Assembly (NCBI GenBank): GCA_002430075.1
Contig: DJBN01000063.1
Span: 344-10,457 of the forward strand
Direction: 5' to 3'
Source: Actinobacteria bacterium UBA5975
Lineage (GTDB): Bacteria; Actinomycetota; Actinomycetes; Nanopelagicales; Nanopelagicaceae
DNA: 10,114 nucleotides
Shown here: positions 1 to 7,021 of the stretch, piece by piece
How the letters are laid out: every line of letters begins with the position of its first letter
Position numbering within the stretch: the stretch's first letter is position 1
Program-made: the position numbers and the translations under genes
Notes under the pieces: model-generated
Told to the model about the DNA's origin: nothing
Databases searched by the model: none
The model's input: the letters and a program-made list of their open reading frames with translations, nothing else

Positions 1-1454
1 CGCCCACGCGGCATGATTGTGATCTTGTGAACGGGATCTGTATGTGGAAGTGCATGTGCCACAAGTGCATGCCCTGCCTCGTGATATGCGGTAACTCGAC
101 GCTCTTCTTCAGACATCAGTCGTGATTTACGTTGTGGTCCAGCCATAACTCGATCAATTGCTTCATCAATTTGCGAGTTTGCAATTGTTTTCTGGCCTTC
201 TCGAGCGGCCAGGAGCGCAGCTTCATTAAGTACATTGGCTAGATCTGCACCGGTAAAGCCAGGTGTGCGACGTGCATAGGCAAGAAGTTCAACATCCTTG
301 GAAATCGGCTTACCTTTCGCATGCACTTTAAGAATGTCTTCACGACCCTTTAGATCTGGTCGTTCTACCGGAATCTGACGGTCAAAACGACCAGGACGTA
401 ATAACGCTGGATCTAAAACATCCGGACGGTTGGTTGCAGCAATCAAAATAACTTGGCCATTGGCTTCAAAGCCATCCATTTCAACAAGTAGTTGATTCAG
501 GGTCTGCTCACGTTCATCATGACCCCCACCCATGCCAGCTCCACGCTGACGCCCAACGGCGTCAATTTCGTCAACGAACACAATTGCCGGAGCGTTCGCC
601 TTTGCTTGCATAAAGAGATCGCGGACACGAGCCGCACCTACACCGACAAACATCTCAACAAAATCAGAACCTGAAATTGAATAGAAGGGAACTTTTGCTT
701 CTCCGGCAACAGCTCTAGCAAGAAGTGTTTTACCTGTTCCTGGAGGCCCGTAGAGCAGAACTCCCTTTGGAATCTTTGCTCCGAGTAGCGCGTACTTTGC
801 AGGATCTGCAAGAAAATCTTTAATCTCTTCAAGTTCTGCAATCGCTTCATCGGCGCCAGCTACATCATCAAAGGTACTTTGAGGTACATCGTTGTCCTGT
901 AATTTTGCGCGTGATTTACCGAATGAAAAGACTTTGTTTCCGCCTTGGGATCTGCTGAGCATGAGGAAGAAGAGGAGTCCAATAATGAGAATTGGGCCAA
1001 AGGTAAAGAAGAATGTAGAGAAGAATGATTGCGAAGGAACGTCAACATTCCAACCTTCTCTTGGCGGATTAGCTGTAAGCGCATCAACCAAAGTTGGTTC
1101 TTGTCGGAGCACATAAGACGCTTCCACCTTGGTAGCGCCCTTTATTGTATTTCCGCTCGAAAGTATCAGTCGAATTTTCTGGGATCTATCTACCAGTACA
1201 GCAGATTGAACTTGAGACTTTGAGATCGCATCGACTGCCTGAGAGGTATCAATCTGCGTGTAGCGATTTGAAGCGCTTGTTATCTGCCCAAAAGCTGTGA
1301 CGGCGAAAATTGCAACAATGATCCAAAAAAGTGGTCCTCTAAAAATCTTTTCTGCCCTAGTTTGTGGAGGCTTCTTATCTCGAGCTCTAGCGCTTTTAGT
1401 AGCCTCCTGCTTTGGCTTCTTCTTCAATTTATCAAAGAGGTTCTGGGAAGTCAT
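1..1454 (-). CDS. ftsH: ATP-dependent zinc metalloprotease FtsH, 3' end cut by window edge
   Basis: Membrane-anchored AAA+ protease that extracts and degrades misfolded or short-lived membrane and cytosolic proteins, working as a hexamer on the inner face of the membrane. I translated the minus strand from the ATG at 1454: 484 codons are open to the window edge. A basic N-terminus is followed by a first membrane helix (about residues 42-55), an extracytoplasmic domain, a second helix (about 145-165), then the AAA domain. That domain has Walker A GPPGTGKT (236-243), Walker B IVFVDEID (291-298) and a second region of homology with [19 protein letters not shown] (from about 341). The zinc site HEAGH is at 458-462, just before the cut, so the rest of the peptidase domain lies outside. 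The start is supported by AAGGAA 6 bases upstream, which overlaps the hpt stop. It is the last visible gene of the nlpC-tilS-hpt-ftsH string. The identification is secure. Confidence 0.97.
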   Translation of the reverse strand, partial: MTSQNLFDKLKKKPKQEATKSARARDKKPPQTRAEKIFRGPLFWIIVAIFAVTAFGQITSASNRYTQIDTSQAVDAISKSQVQSAVLVDRSQKIRLILSSGNTIKGATKVEASYVLRQEPTLVDALTANPPREGWNVDVPSQSFFSTFFFTFGPILIIGLLFFLMLSRSQGGNKVFSFGKSRAKLQDNDVPQSTFDDVAGADEAIAELEEIKDFLADPAKYALLGAKIPKGVLLYGPPGTGKTLLARAVAGEAKVPFYSISGSDFVEMFVGVGAARVRDLFMQAKANAPAIVFVDEIDAVGRQRGAGMGGGHDEREQTLNQLLVEMDGFEANGQVILIAATNRPDVLDPALLRPGRFDRQIPVERPDLKGREDILKVHAKGKPISKDVELLAYARRTPGFTGADLANVLNEAALLAAREGQKTIANSQIDEAIDRVMAGPQRKSRLMSEEERRVTAYHEAGHALVAHALPHTDPVHKITIMPRG

Positions 1455-1462
1455 AGATTTCC

Positions 1463-2014
1463 TTATGAATACGTGTGCTTTGCAAGCACACCAATAAATG
1501 AGAGGTTGCGGTACTTCTCATCGAAGTCCAAACCGTATCCAACAACAAATTCTTTAGGAATATCAAATCCTACATATTTAACTTCTACATCTACTTTTGC
1601 AGCCTCAGGCTTACGTAAAATTGCAAGAATTTCAACGGATGCAGCTCCACGTGAAAGTAGATTTGCCCTCAACCACGATAACGTTAAACCTGAATCAACA
1701 ATATCCTCAACGATTAATACGTGACGCCCAGTTATATCCCGGTCTAAATCTTTAAGAATTCGTACTACTCCGCTTGATTTTGTTCCAGAACCATAGGATG
1801 AAACAGCCATCCAATCCATTTCGATATGTGTCTGCATCGCACGCGTCAGATCTGCCATTGCCATGATCGCACCTTTAAGAACTCCAACAAGAAGTACTTT
1901 CTTATCTTCGTAATCTGTATCGACTTGCGCAGCAAGCTCTGCAATTCTTGACGCAAGTTGCTCTCTTGTTGCGATAACTCTTTCTACATCGGTTCCGACT
2001 GCTGCTAAATCCAC
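1463..2014 (-). CDS. hpt: Hypoxanthine (hypoxanthine-guanine) phosphoribosyltransferase
   Basis: Cytosolic purine salvage enzyme that joins hypoxanthine, and usually guanine, to PRPP to give IMP or GMP. The 183 residues match the usual family length. Visible motifs are the LLVGVLKGA loop (41-49), the flexible active-site loop [11 protein letters not shown] (72-82), the PRPP-binding motif [13 protein letters not shown] (99-111) with its acidic pair E103/D104, and the C-terminal base-binding part with [16 protein letters not shown] (151-166). The start is a GTG at 2014. It is preferred because AAGGAG lies 8 bases upstream, and the nearby upstream ATG is in another frame and soon meets a stop. 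The gene lies 30 bases after tilS and 8 before ftsH, the conserved tilS-hpt-ftsH order of many Gram-positive genomes, and is probably co-transcribed with them. Exact base preference cannot be read from sequence. Confidence 0.95.
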   Translation of the reverse strand: MDLAAVGTDVERVIATREQLASRIAELAAQVDTDYEDKKVLLVGVLKGAIMAMADLTRAMQTHIEMDWMAVSSYGSGTKSSGVVRILKDLDRDITGRHVLIVEDIVDSGLTLSWLRANLLSRGAASVEILAILRKPEAAKVDVEVKYVGFDIPKEFVVGYGLDFDEKYRNLSFIGVLAKHTYS

Positions 2015-2022
2015 CGGGTCTG

Positions 2023-2028
2023 CTCCTT
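2023..2028 (-). promoter_or_regulatory. Ribosome binding site that fixes the hpt GTG start
   Basis: The minus strand reads AAGGAG, then 8 bases, then GTG. This strong Shine-Dalgarno match lies in the 30-base tilS-hpt gap and selects the GTG start of hpt over an out-of-frame ATG a few bases upstream. Confidence 0.75.
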
Positions 2029-2044
2029 GATCATTCGCTCACGC

Positions 2045-3022
2045 TTAGGGATTGGTCTTTGGGTTCTGGGCTAAGAGCGAAAGTCTGCCCGAAATTCGCT
2101 CAACCTTCACACCACCTGGAAGGTTCAACGCTCCCTGACCGTGCCAAGAAGTGACCAGTGCCTCAATAGAGGCCACCTGATCGGCTGAAATTGAGCCTGA
2201 AGGGGCGCCAGCAGCATAAATAGCAGCGCGCAAGACTCTGCTGCGAATAGCTCTCGGAAGGGCCTCCAAACGCTGACAATCGAGGTCAGAGAGCACAGAG
2301 CTCTGGATTTCATGCTGAGCCATTTCATCTAGAGCATCTGCGTCATCTCGAAAAAGTGATGCGCTGCGAGCCAGAGCTGCAGAAATTCCGGGTCCTAGTT
2401 TTTCTTCCATGAGAGGAAGAATTTCTCTGCGAACTCTGACTCTCGAAAAATCAGGGTTGTCGTTCTGTGGATCATTCCATGGTTCAATTTTTAGTTCACT
2501 ACATGCTAAAACTGTTTCTCGGCGAGTTAGTGAAAGTAATGGGCGAATATAGATTCCGTTTTCAATTGCCATACCCGATAAAGATCGAGTCCCAGAACCG
2601 CGTGCTAATCCAAGAAGAACAGTTTCGGCTTGGTCATCTCGAGTATGTCCCAGAAATACTTTGACTGAATTCTCTTCTTTCAGACATTTTTCTAAAGCCG
2701 AATATCGCGCATCTCGAGCGCCAGCCTCAATTCCAGATTTAGTAGAAACAGTAACTTTTTCAATTCGTACCTTGTGATAACCCATTGCCTCTAATTGAGT
2801 CTTAACTTTTAGCGCCTGAATTTCAGAGCCGCTCTGCAATTGATGATCGATTGTGACCGCAATGGGTGTAATCGCATTTACCGTGGACTCTTTAATAATT
2901 GCATATGCCAACGCAAGTGAGTCCGCGCCACCAGATACAGCGACAATGATGGCATCGCCCGCTTCGAGGGTAGCTAAATGGGGTTTAACAGCGTTGCGAA
3001 TAGCAACGGTTGCATCGGTCAT
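2045..3022 (-). CDS. tilS: tRNA(Ile)-lysidine synthetase TilS
   Basis: Attaches lysine, with ATP, to C34 of the CAU-anticodon isoleucine tRNA, so that it reads AUA codons and is charged with isoleucine; essential in most bacteria. The protein has 325 residues. The N-terminal PP-loop ATPase has the signature SGGADS (30-35) after strand IIVAV, and a second active-site motif GHTRDDQAET follows. The segment EPWNDPQNDNPDFSRVRVRR is typical of the TilS substrate region. It is shorter than the E. coli enzyme (about 430 residues) and seems to lack most of the C-terminal tRNA-binding domain; shorter forms are common in actinobacteria. The ATG at 3022 is the only sensible start before the PP-loop. No Shine-Dalgarno sequence is well placed (the nearest GGAGG is about 18 bases away), but a TANNNT box sits 6 bases upstream. 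It follows nlpC by 9 bases and precedes hpt by 30. Confidence 0.95.
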   Translation of the reverse strand: MTDATVAIRNAVKPHLATLEAGDAIIVAVSGGADSLALAYAIIKESTVNAITPIAVTIDHQLQSGSEIQALKVKTQLEAMGYHKVRIEKVTVSTKSGIEAGARDARYSALEKCLKEENSVKVFLGHTRDDQAETVLLGLARGSGTRSLSGMAIENGIYIRPLLSLTRRETVLACSELKIEPWNDPQNDNPDFSRVRVRREILPLMEEKLGPGISAALARSASLFRDDADALDEMAQHEIQSSVLSDLDCQRLEALPRAIRSRVLRAAIYAAGAPSGSISADQVASIEALVTSWHGQGALNLPGGVKVERISGRLSLLAQNPKTNP

Positions 3023-3028
3023 AGACCA

Positions 3029-3034
3029 AGGTTA
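3029..3034 (-). promoter_or_regulatory. Candidate -10 box for a leaderless tilS transcript
   Basis: The minus strand reads TAACCT-TGGTCT-ATG. The hexamer fits TANNNT and is exactly 6 bases before the tilS start, so transcription would begin at the ATG. It overlaps the nlpC stop codon and so would be an internal operon promoter. The spacing matches five other genes in the window. No -35 element was recognised. Confidence 0.45.
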
Positions 3035-4234
3035 GACCCGTCCTCCGAATGGCATAAGCCCTTTAACGCTATAAATACTTGAATATAAAAGGCCCGCATT
3101 TTTGGAATTGGCTTCCCACATCATCCCGCCGCCTGCATAGATTGTAATATGGTGAATTGTTGAAATTGTGCCTTTGTATGAATAGAAGAGTAGGTCGCCT
3201 GGTTGCAGCTGGGTCAGTGAGACATGCATCGTATATCCTGAATATAAAGCTGAGTTAAGTCGATCCCAATTTGGCCAACCAAGCCCAGCTGCTCGGTATG
3301 CGGCATAAACAAGTCCAGAGCAATCAAAAGAATTTGGTCCCTCTGAGCCCCAAACATATGGCTTGCGCGCCTGCACCTGCTTCTTTGCAAAAGCCACTGC
3401 CTTTAATCGCTGTTGCTCAGTCGTGCGACTAGTAGAACGGCCCTTAAATCCAATATCTGGCCAAATTTTTGCCTGATTGATTGTTGTCGAAGCAGTATTT
3501 GCTTGACTCTCTTCAAGCAAAGCAAGTTGCCGCTGTTGCTCTAAAGTCACCCGAACGCTACGTGCTTTTGCAAGGTCTTTAATCAATTTATCTTGGACAG
3601 CTCGAAGTTTATCTACCTCTTTCTGTTGCAGCGCTTGAGCTTCATCTGCAACTTTCTTCGTTGCTGCAACCTTTGCTGTTGCTGATTCTTGTGCAATTTT
3701 TGCATCCTCTGCTTTAGCTTTCGCCTCCTTGGCGACTATTTCAGCAGCTCTGAAGCGTTCAAGTGCAGTCGTATTGCGTGCACCTAGGGTATTAAGAGTC
3801 GATAGCTCATCAACTAAATCCTGTGGCCCGTTAGAGCTAAGTAATGGCTGGATATCGCTCATATTTCCGCCAAGAATGTAGGCATTTGCTGCAAGCTTGC
3901 CGATAACTCTGTGAGCTTGCGCAACATTAGCTGCCCTTTTAGCAGCATATTTAGCAGCAGCAATCGCGGCGGCGGTGGCTACATCAAGCTCTTGATTCGC
4001 TTTCAGGTATCGAGCACGGGCGGCCTTGGCACGAACTGTTAACTGCTTGAGCGATAAATTAGCTGCCGCCAACTTTTTTGAGGAGGCAGCTGCAGCCTTC
4101 TTTTTAGCAGTTTCCGCCTGCTTTGCAGCTTTAATTTCTGCAAGGCTGGGTTTTGGTTTTGCAATTGCAGGCGTGCTCGCAAGAGTCAGGCTTGCAATTA
4201 TGGCAAGACCTACCAACCGATAAGAGCGACGCAT
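3032..4234 (-). CDS. Secreted NlpC/P60 peptidoglycan endopeptidase with coiled coil, RipA-like
   Basis: Predicted exported wall hydrolase cutting peptide stems of peptidoglycan, likely between D-Glu and the diamino acid as in RipA of mycobacteria, for cell separation. The 400 residues show a signal peptide (about 1-25, ending AIA), a long Ala/Lys-rich coiled coil (about 30-240, with a break at 118-158), a polar linker, and a C-terminal NlpC/P60 domain (about 278-400). The catalytic cysteine is C305 in FDCSGLVYAAY, and the histidine is H362 in HHITIY. The third residue, 12 positions on, falls on E374 in MWEAN; as I recall, RipA also uses Cys-His-Glu with that spacing. The coiled coil resembles the segment that blocks or positions the catalytic site in RipA and PcsB-like enzymes. 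The start lacks a Shine-Dalgarno sequence but has TATTCT 6 bases upstream. It heads the tilS-hpt-ftsH string. Confidence 0.9.
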   Translation of the reverse strand: MRRSYRLVGLAIIASLTLASTPAIAKPKPSLAEIKAAKQAETAKKKAAAASSKKLAAANLSLKQLTVRAKAARARYLKANQELDVATAAAIAAAKYAAKRAANVAQAHRVIGKLAANAYILGGNMSDIQPLLSSNGPQDLVDELSTLNTLGARNTTALERFRAAEIVAKEAKAKAEDAKIAQESATAKVAATKKVADEAQALQQKEVDKLRAVQDKLIKDLAKARSVRVTLEQQRQLALLEESQANTASTTINQAKIWPDIGFKGRSTSRTTEQQRLKAVAFAKKQVQARKPYVWGSEGPNSFDCSGLVYAAYRAAGLGWPNWDRLNSALYSGYTMHVSLTQLQPGDLLFYSYKGTISTIHHITIYAGGGMMWEANSKNAGLLYSSIYSVKGLMPFGGRV

Positions 4235-4240
4235 TGCTTA

Positions 4241-4246
4241 AGAATA
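4241..4246 (-). promoter_or_regulatory. Candidate -10 box for leaderless nlpC/P60 operon transcript
   Basis: The minus strand reads TATTCT-TAAGCA-ATG. TATTCT is close to the consensus TATAAT and lies 6 bases before the start codon, in the 54-base gap after the ABC permease. There is no Shine-Dalgarno sequence between it and the ATG. It would drive the nlpC-tilS-hpt-ftsH operon. No clear -35 element was seen. Confidence 0.55.
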
Positions 4247-4264
4247 ATTGAGCTATGTACTGGC

Positions 4265-4290
4265 AGCGACTCTAAAGGTCGAGTGTCGCT
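4265..4290 (-). terminator. Hairpin directly after the ABC permease stop, possible terminator
   Basis: The arms AGCGACTCT and AGTGTCGCT form a 9-pair stem with one mismatch around an 8-base loop. On the minus strand the hairpin begins within the permease stop codon and ends about 20 bases before the nlpC -10 box. There is no run of T after it, so it is not a classical intrinsic terminator; it may stop transcription weakly or protect the 3' end. The position between two transcription units is the main support. Confidence 0.35.
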
Positions 4291-5080
4291 AGTTAGCCAC
4301 GTCTCTTCGGGAAAAAAGCACGGTTGCAACTACTGCGCCAGCAAATACATAGAGAGTTCCCAGAGTTAACGCATGCGAATATGAAACTTCTGGGCTACCG
4401 CCCTGAGCGATTATTGAGAGCTGGCTGCCAGGCATCCAATCAAGAGTTACTGGTTTTACCGCCCCAATAAGGTTCTCAATAATTAATAACCAAAGTACCC
4501 CGAAAGAGATTGCAGAAATAGGTGAACGCAAAAGCAGCCCGAGTACCATTCCGACAATTCCGAAGTAGATAACTGAAATTGCAACATTTAAAATGGTTTG
4601 GCCGATTGCATGTATTCCCTCGCTTGTGAACCAGAGATCAGTCGATACCTTGGCGCGATCTGATAAGAAATATGAGAGAGAAATACTCACAAGTGCAGCG
4701 ATGCCAACCATAATGAGCGCAAATAACTTCATCGCAATGAGCTTGCCTAGAAGGATTCGAATTCGACCAGGCTGACGTACTAGAAGATTACGTAAAGTTC
4801 CATAGGTGTACTCCTGAGCGGTTTGAGCTGCAAAGACGCAGAGCGCGATAATTCCAAGTAGGCCACCGACTGAAGCAAAGCCAAAGACAGAACCACTCGC
4901 AAGATTAAGTACCTCTCGTCCAACTTGGCGGCCTCGATCTGAATTTCCTTGTTCGGAATCGATCATTAAGTAGAGAAAGGTAGTTGTTAAGCCGGTGAAA
5001 AATAGCGCAGCACCAAGGGTTCCAAGCAAGAGCGTTGGGCGGCGCAACTTTCGCCATTCAGCTAAGACGACGCGCATCAT
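4289..5080 (-). CDS. ABC-2 type transporter permease
   Basis: Membrane subunit of an ABC exporter. The 263 residues hold about six hydrophobic helices (about 17-39, 67-87, 114-138, 163-184, 188-207, 238-256). The sequence begins with the basic RVVLAEWRKLRRPT stretch typical of ABC-2 permeases, and between helices 2 and 3 carries EYTYGTLRNLLVRQPGR, the coupling region seen in the bacitracin/lantibiotic-resistance-type and NatB-like permeases. The start ATG overlaps the stop of the upstream ATPase gene by 4 bases (ATGA), with GGAG 7 bases upstream, so the two are translationally coupled and work as one complex. The substrate cannot be told from sequence: peptide antibiotics, lipids or sodium are all known for relatives. 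No two-component or GntR-type regulator is adjacent. Confidence 0.88.
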   Translation of the reverse strand: MMRVVLAEWRKLRRPTLLLGTLGAALFFTGLTTTFLYLMIDSEQGNSDRGRQVGREVLNLASGSVFGFASVGGLLGIIALCVFAAQTAQEYTYGTLRNLLVRQPGRIRILLGKLIAMKLFALIMVGIAALVSISLSYFLSDRAKVSTDLWFTSEGIHAIGQTILNVAISVIYFGIVGMVLGLLLRSPISAISFGVLWLLIIENLIGAVKPVTLDWMPGSQLSIIAQGGSPEVSYSHALTLGTLYVFAGAVVATVLFSRRDVAN

Positions 5081-5985
5081 GAGCGATCTCCAGTCATTTC
5101 AAAGAATGTCTCTTCAAGGTTTGGAAGTTGAGGCGAAAGCTGAGTCAGTAAAATCCCTGCTTCGAACGCCTTCTTATTGAGTACTCCTGCCCATTCAGCA
5201 GGTCCCTCGATGTGTGCAACTTCAGATCTAATCGTTGCCTTATGCCCGTCACCTTCTGCGATTTCTACAATCTTATGTAAATCAGTTTGTGACTCAGTTT
5301 TAACGAGAATAATCGGTTGCTGCTGCATCAAAAGATCTTGCATCGAGCCCGCAAAAACGACCTCTCCTTTGCGCAGCATCACAATATATTCGCTAATGAG
5401 CTCTAGCTCAGAAAGTAAATGTGATGAGACAAATACTGTCGTGCCTTCACTTGCTAACTTTTTCAGTAGGTCTCGAACTTCTTGTATCCCTTCTGGGTCC
5501 AAACCATTGGTTGGTTCGTCAAGAATCAAAACTTGCGGGCGTGGAAGTAGAGCAGCCGCAATTCCTAGCCGCTGCTTCATGCCAAGTGAATAAGTTTTAT
5601 ATTTAGACCCACCGCGTCCATCAAGGCCAACTGTCTTGATTAATTCGCTAACTCGTTCGATGGGATATCCACCAAGTGTTGCTAAAACTTTAAGGTTCTC
5701 TTCGCCCGAAAGTGCCGGGTAGAAAGCGGGCCCCTCGATCAAGGCACCAACTTTTGATAGATATCTGTCGGGATGGTTAATAGATTCGCCCAAAATTTCT
5801 GCAGTGCCACCGGTTGGAGTAATGAGTCCTAGGAGCATTCGAATCGTCGTTGTCTTGCCGGCGCCATTAGGACCCACAAACCCACAGATGGTGCCGAGTG
5901 GAACCTCAAAATTGGCATGTGAAACTGCCAAGGTAGAGTCATACTTCTTGCTCAGATCTTTCACTGAGATAGCCAGAGAATACAT
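5077..5985 (-). CDS. ABC transporter ATP-binding protein
   Basis: Cytosolic ATPase that powers the neighbouring permease. The 302 residues include Walker A GPNGAGKTT (38-46), the signature region YSLGMKQRLG (132-141), Walker B VLILDEPTNGLDP (152-164) and the switch histidine H189 in VSSHL. The usual Q-loop glutamine position reads GALIEGPAFYP (80-90), with glutamate E84, as in the BcrA-like drug-resistance ATPase group. After about residue 215 comes a C-terminal extension of about 85 residues, usual for this group. The start at 5985 has TATACT 6 bases upstream and only a distant GGAGG (13 bases), which suggests a leaderless message. It is the first gene of a two-gene unit with the permease. 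Substrate and direction (export) are inferred from family resemblance only. Confidence 0.93.
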   Translation of the reverse strand: MYSLAISVKDLSKKYDSTLAVSHANFEVPLGTICGFVGPNGAGKTTTIRMLLGLITPTGGTAEILGESINHPDRYLSKVGALIEGPAFYPALSGEENLKVLATLGGYPIERVSELIKTVGLDGRGGSKYKTYSLGMKQRLGIAAALLPRPQVLILDEPTNGLDPEGIQEVRDLLKKLASEGTTVFVSSHLLSELELISEYIVMLRKGEVVFAGSMQDLLMQQQPIILVKTESQTDLHKIVEIAEGDGHKATIRSEVAHIEGPAEWAGVLNKKAFEAGILLTQLSPQLPNLEETFFEMTGDRS

Positions 5986-5991
5986 GTGAGC

Positions 5992-5997
5992 AGTATA
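5992..5997 (-). promoter_or_regulatory. Candidate -10 box for the ABC transporter operon, leaderless
   Basis: The minus strand reads TATACT-GCTCAC-ATG. TATACT differs from TATAAT by one base and is 6 bases before the start codon, which puts the transcription start at the ATG. It is the best -10 match of the six such sites in the window. Confidence 0.6.
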
Positions 5998-6000
5998 CCC

Positions 6001-6019
6001 TCCAATTTATTGCATTGGA
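6001..6019. repeat. Inverted repeat just upstream of the ABC operon -10 box, possible operator
   Basis: TCCAAT and ATTGGA are perfect 6-base arms separated by 7 bases. The repeat lies 4 bases upstream of the TATACT box, covering the -35 side of the promoter, where a repressor or activator could bind. In an AT-rich gap a 6-base palindrome can arise by chance, so the assignment is tentative. Confidence 0.3.
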
Positions 6020-6053
6020 TGATTCAACTTTGTGAGCTGAATAAGAAGTAGGG

Positions 6054-6923
6054 CTAATTACTGACGAGTTGAGCTACGACCAATAAAACAGATAATAGAC
6101 TCAAATAAGTTATAGACCAATGAAAGATTCCCGCGGCAACTTTATTGTAATTTTCTGCATTCTCTTTAAGTGCAAAGAGTTGAAAAGTGAATACCGCACC
6201 TAGGAGAACTGTCAAACAGAGAACCCAGACTGGTAAGTGAGCCAGCTGAATCATGGCAGTTGAAGAGATAACCATCGCAATTGTGTGAAACCACATTTGG
6301 CTAATCACAACAGATTGTGTTGAAACAGAAGGCAGCATAGGAATTCCTGCTGCCGAATAATCATCCTTATATTTAATTGCAAGAGCCCAGAAATGTGGAG
6401 GCGTCCAAAAGAAAATTACCATAAAGAATGCGACAGGGACCCACGTTAGAGATCCGGTTACTGCAGCCCACCCAATTAGAACTGGCATACAACCTGCTGC
6501 CCCACCCCAGACAATATTCTGCGCCGTATTTGGCTTTAGGATGATTGTGTAAATGACTACATAATAAAAAATTGCAATAGCAGTAAGTAAGGTTGCAAGC
6601 GTTGTTGTAAAAATTTGAAAGATTGCGAGTGAGAGCAATCCGATTGCAGAAGCAAATACCGTGGCTTGGGTCTTTGTCACCATACCAAGAACAAGTGGTC
6701 TCTTTGAAGTACGTGCCATTAACTTATCTGTATCAGCTTCGATAACCATATTGAAGGCATTGGAAGATCCTGCAGCCAGAGTGCCTCCGATAAGAGTCGC
6801 CACAACTAACCCAAAAGAAGGTAGGCCTTTATTTGCTAAGACCATGGCAGGCAACGTGGTGATAATCAGAAGCTCAACTACCCTCAATTTCATAAGGTCT
6901 ACATAGGCTCGGAGGGCTAACAC
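6054..6923 (-). CDS. ctaB: Protohaem IX farnesyltransferase (haem O synthase)
   Basis: Integral membrane prenyltransferase that adds a farnesyl group to haem B to make haem O, the precursor of the haem A or O cofactor of haem-copper terminal oxidases. The 289 residues show about eight or nine hydrophobic helices. The first conserved prenyl-diphosphate/Mg2+ motif is NAFNMVIEADTDKLMARTSK (55-74), followed by RPL. The second conserved loop has HFWALAIKYKDDY (177-189) followed by AAGIPMLP. The start is a GTG at 6923: no ATG or GTG occurs between it and the in-frame stop upstream. It has no Shine-Dalgarno sequence, but TACCCT lies 6 bases before it. No ctaA or oxidase subunit gene is in the window, so it appears as a single gene, divergent from the acidic-tail protein. 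cyoE is the equivalent name in enterobacteria. Confidence 0.95.
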   Translation of the reverse strand: MLALRAYVDLMKLRVVELLIITTLPAMVLANKGLPSFGLVVATLIGGTLAAGSSNAFNMVIEADTDKLMARTSKRPLVLGMVTKTQATVFASAIGLLSLAIFQIFTTTLATLLTAIAIFYYVVIYTIILKPNTAQNIVWGGAAGCMPVLIGWAAVTGSLTWVPVAFFMVIFFWTPPHFWALAIKYKDDYSAAGIPMLPSVSTQSVVISQMWFHTIAMVISSTAMIQLAHLPVWVLCLTVLLGAVFTFQLFALKENAENYNKVAAGIFHWSITYLSLLSVLLVVAQLVSN

Positions 6924-6929
6924 ATGCTT

Positions 6930-6935
6930 AGGGTA
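6930..6935 (-). promoter_or_regulatory. Candidate -10 box for a leaderless ctaB transcript
   Basis: The minus strand reads TACCCT-AAGCAT-GTG. The hexamer fits TANNNT with the same 6-base spacing as the other leaderless candidates, here before a GTG start. There is no Shine-Dalgarno sequence. It supports GTG at 6923 as the true start. Confidence 0.45.
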
Positions 6936-6992
6936 ACCGTTATTAACACCTAAATCGGAGTTCTTTCTCAGTTTTCTTTAAGCATCAAGGCC

Positions 6993-7015
6993 TACTTTCG
7001 GCATAACGAAAGGGG
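6993..7015 (+). promoter_or_regulatory. Candidate promoter, hairpin and ribosome binding site of the 7022 gene
   Basis: TACTTT (6993-6998) is a possible -10 box. CTTTCG (6995-7000) and CGAAAG (7007-7012) are perfect arms of a small stem with a 6-base loop. The strong Shine-Dalgarno match GAAAGGGG (7008-7015), 6 bases before the ATG, overlaps the right arm. If transcription starts upstream of the left arm, the hairpin would partly hide the ribosome site; if it starts about 7 bases after the -10 box, the left arm is absent and the repeat could only matter in DNA. Confidence 0.4.
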
Positions 7016-7021
7016 TCCGCA

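Noticed and set aside
892-1724. Plus-strand open frames opposite ftsH and hpt (up to 120 codons)
   Set aside because: They lie antisense to clear ftsH and hpt coding sequence, have no ribosome site or domain, and read as shadows of the real genes.
3500-4200. Ala/Lys-rich stretch as a possible low-complexity or mis-framed region
   Set aside because: The frame is continuous from signal peptide to NlpC/P60 domain, and the composition fits the coiled coil normal for RipA/PcsB-like hydrolases.
5177-5593. 138-codon plus-strand frame opposite the ABC ATPase
   Set aside because: It is Ser/Cys-rich, lies antisense to the ATPase Walker B and signature regions, has no ribosome site, and is explained as a mirror frame of a conserved gene.
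5986-6053. Terminator for ctaB in the ctaB-ABC gap
   Set aside because: No stable stem with a T-run was found; the only clean repeat is TCCAAT-N7-ATTGGA, which sits at the next promoter and is too weak for a terminator.
6939-6947. GTTATTAAC palindrome in the ctaB/7022 divergent gap
   Set aside because: An AT-rich 4-base-arm palindrome is expected by chance, and it does not align with a convincing promoter element.
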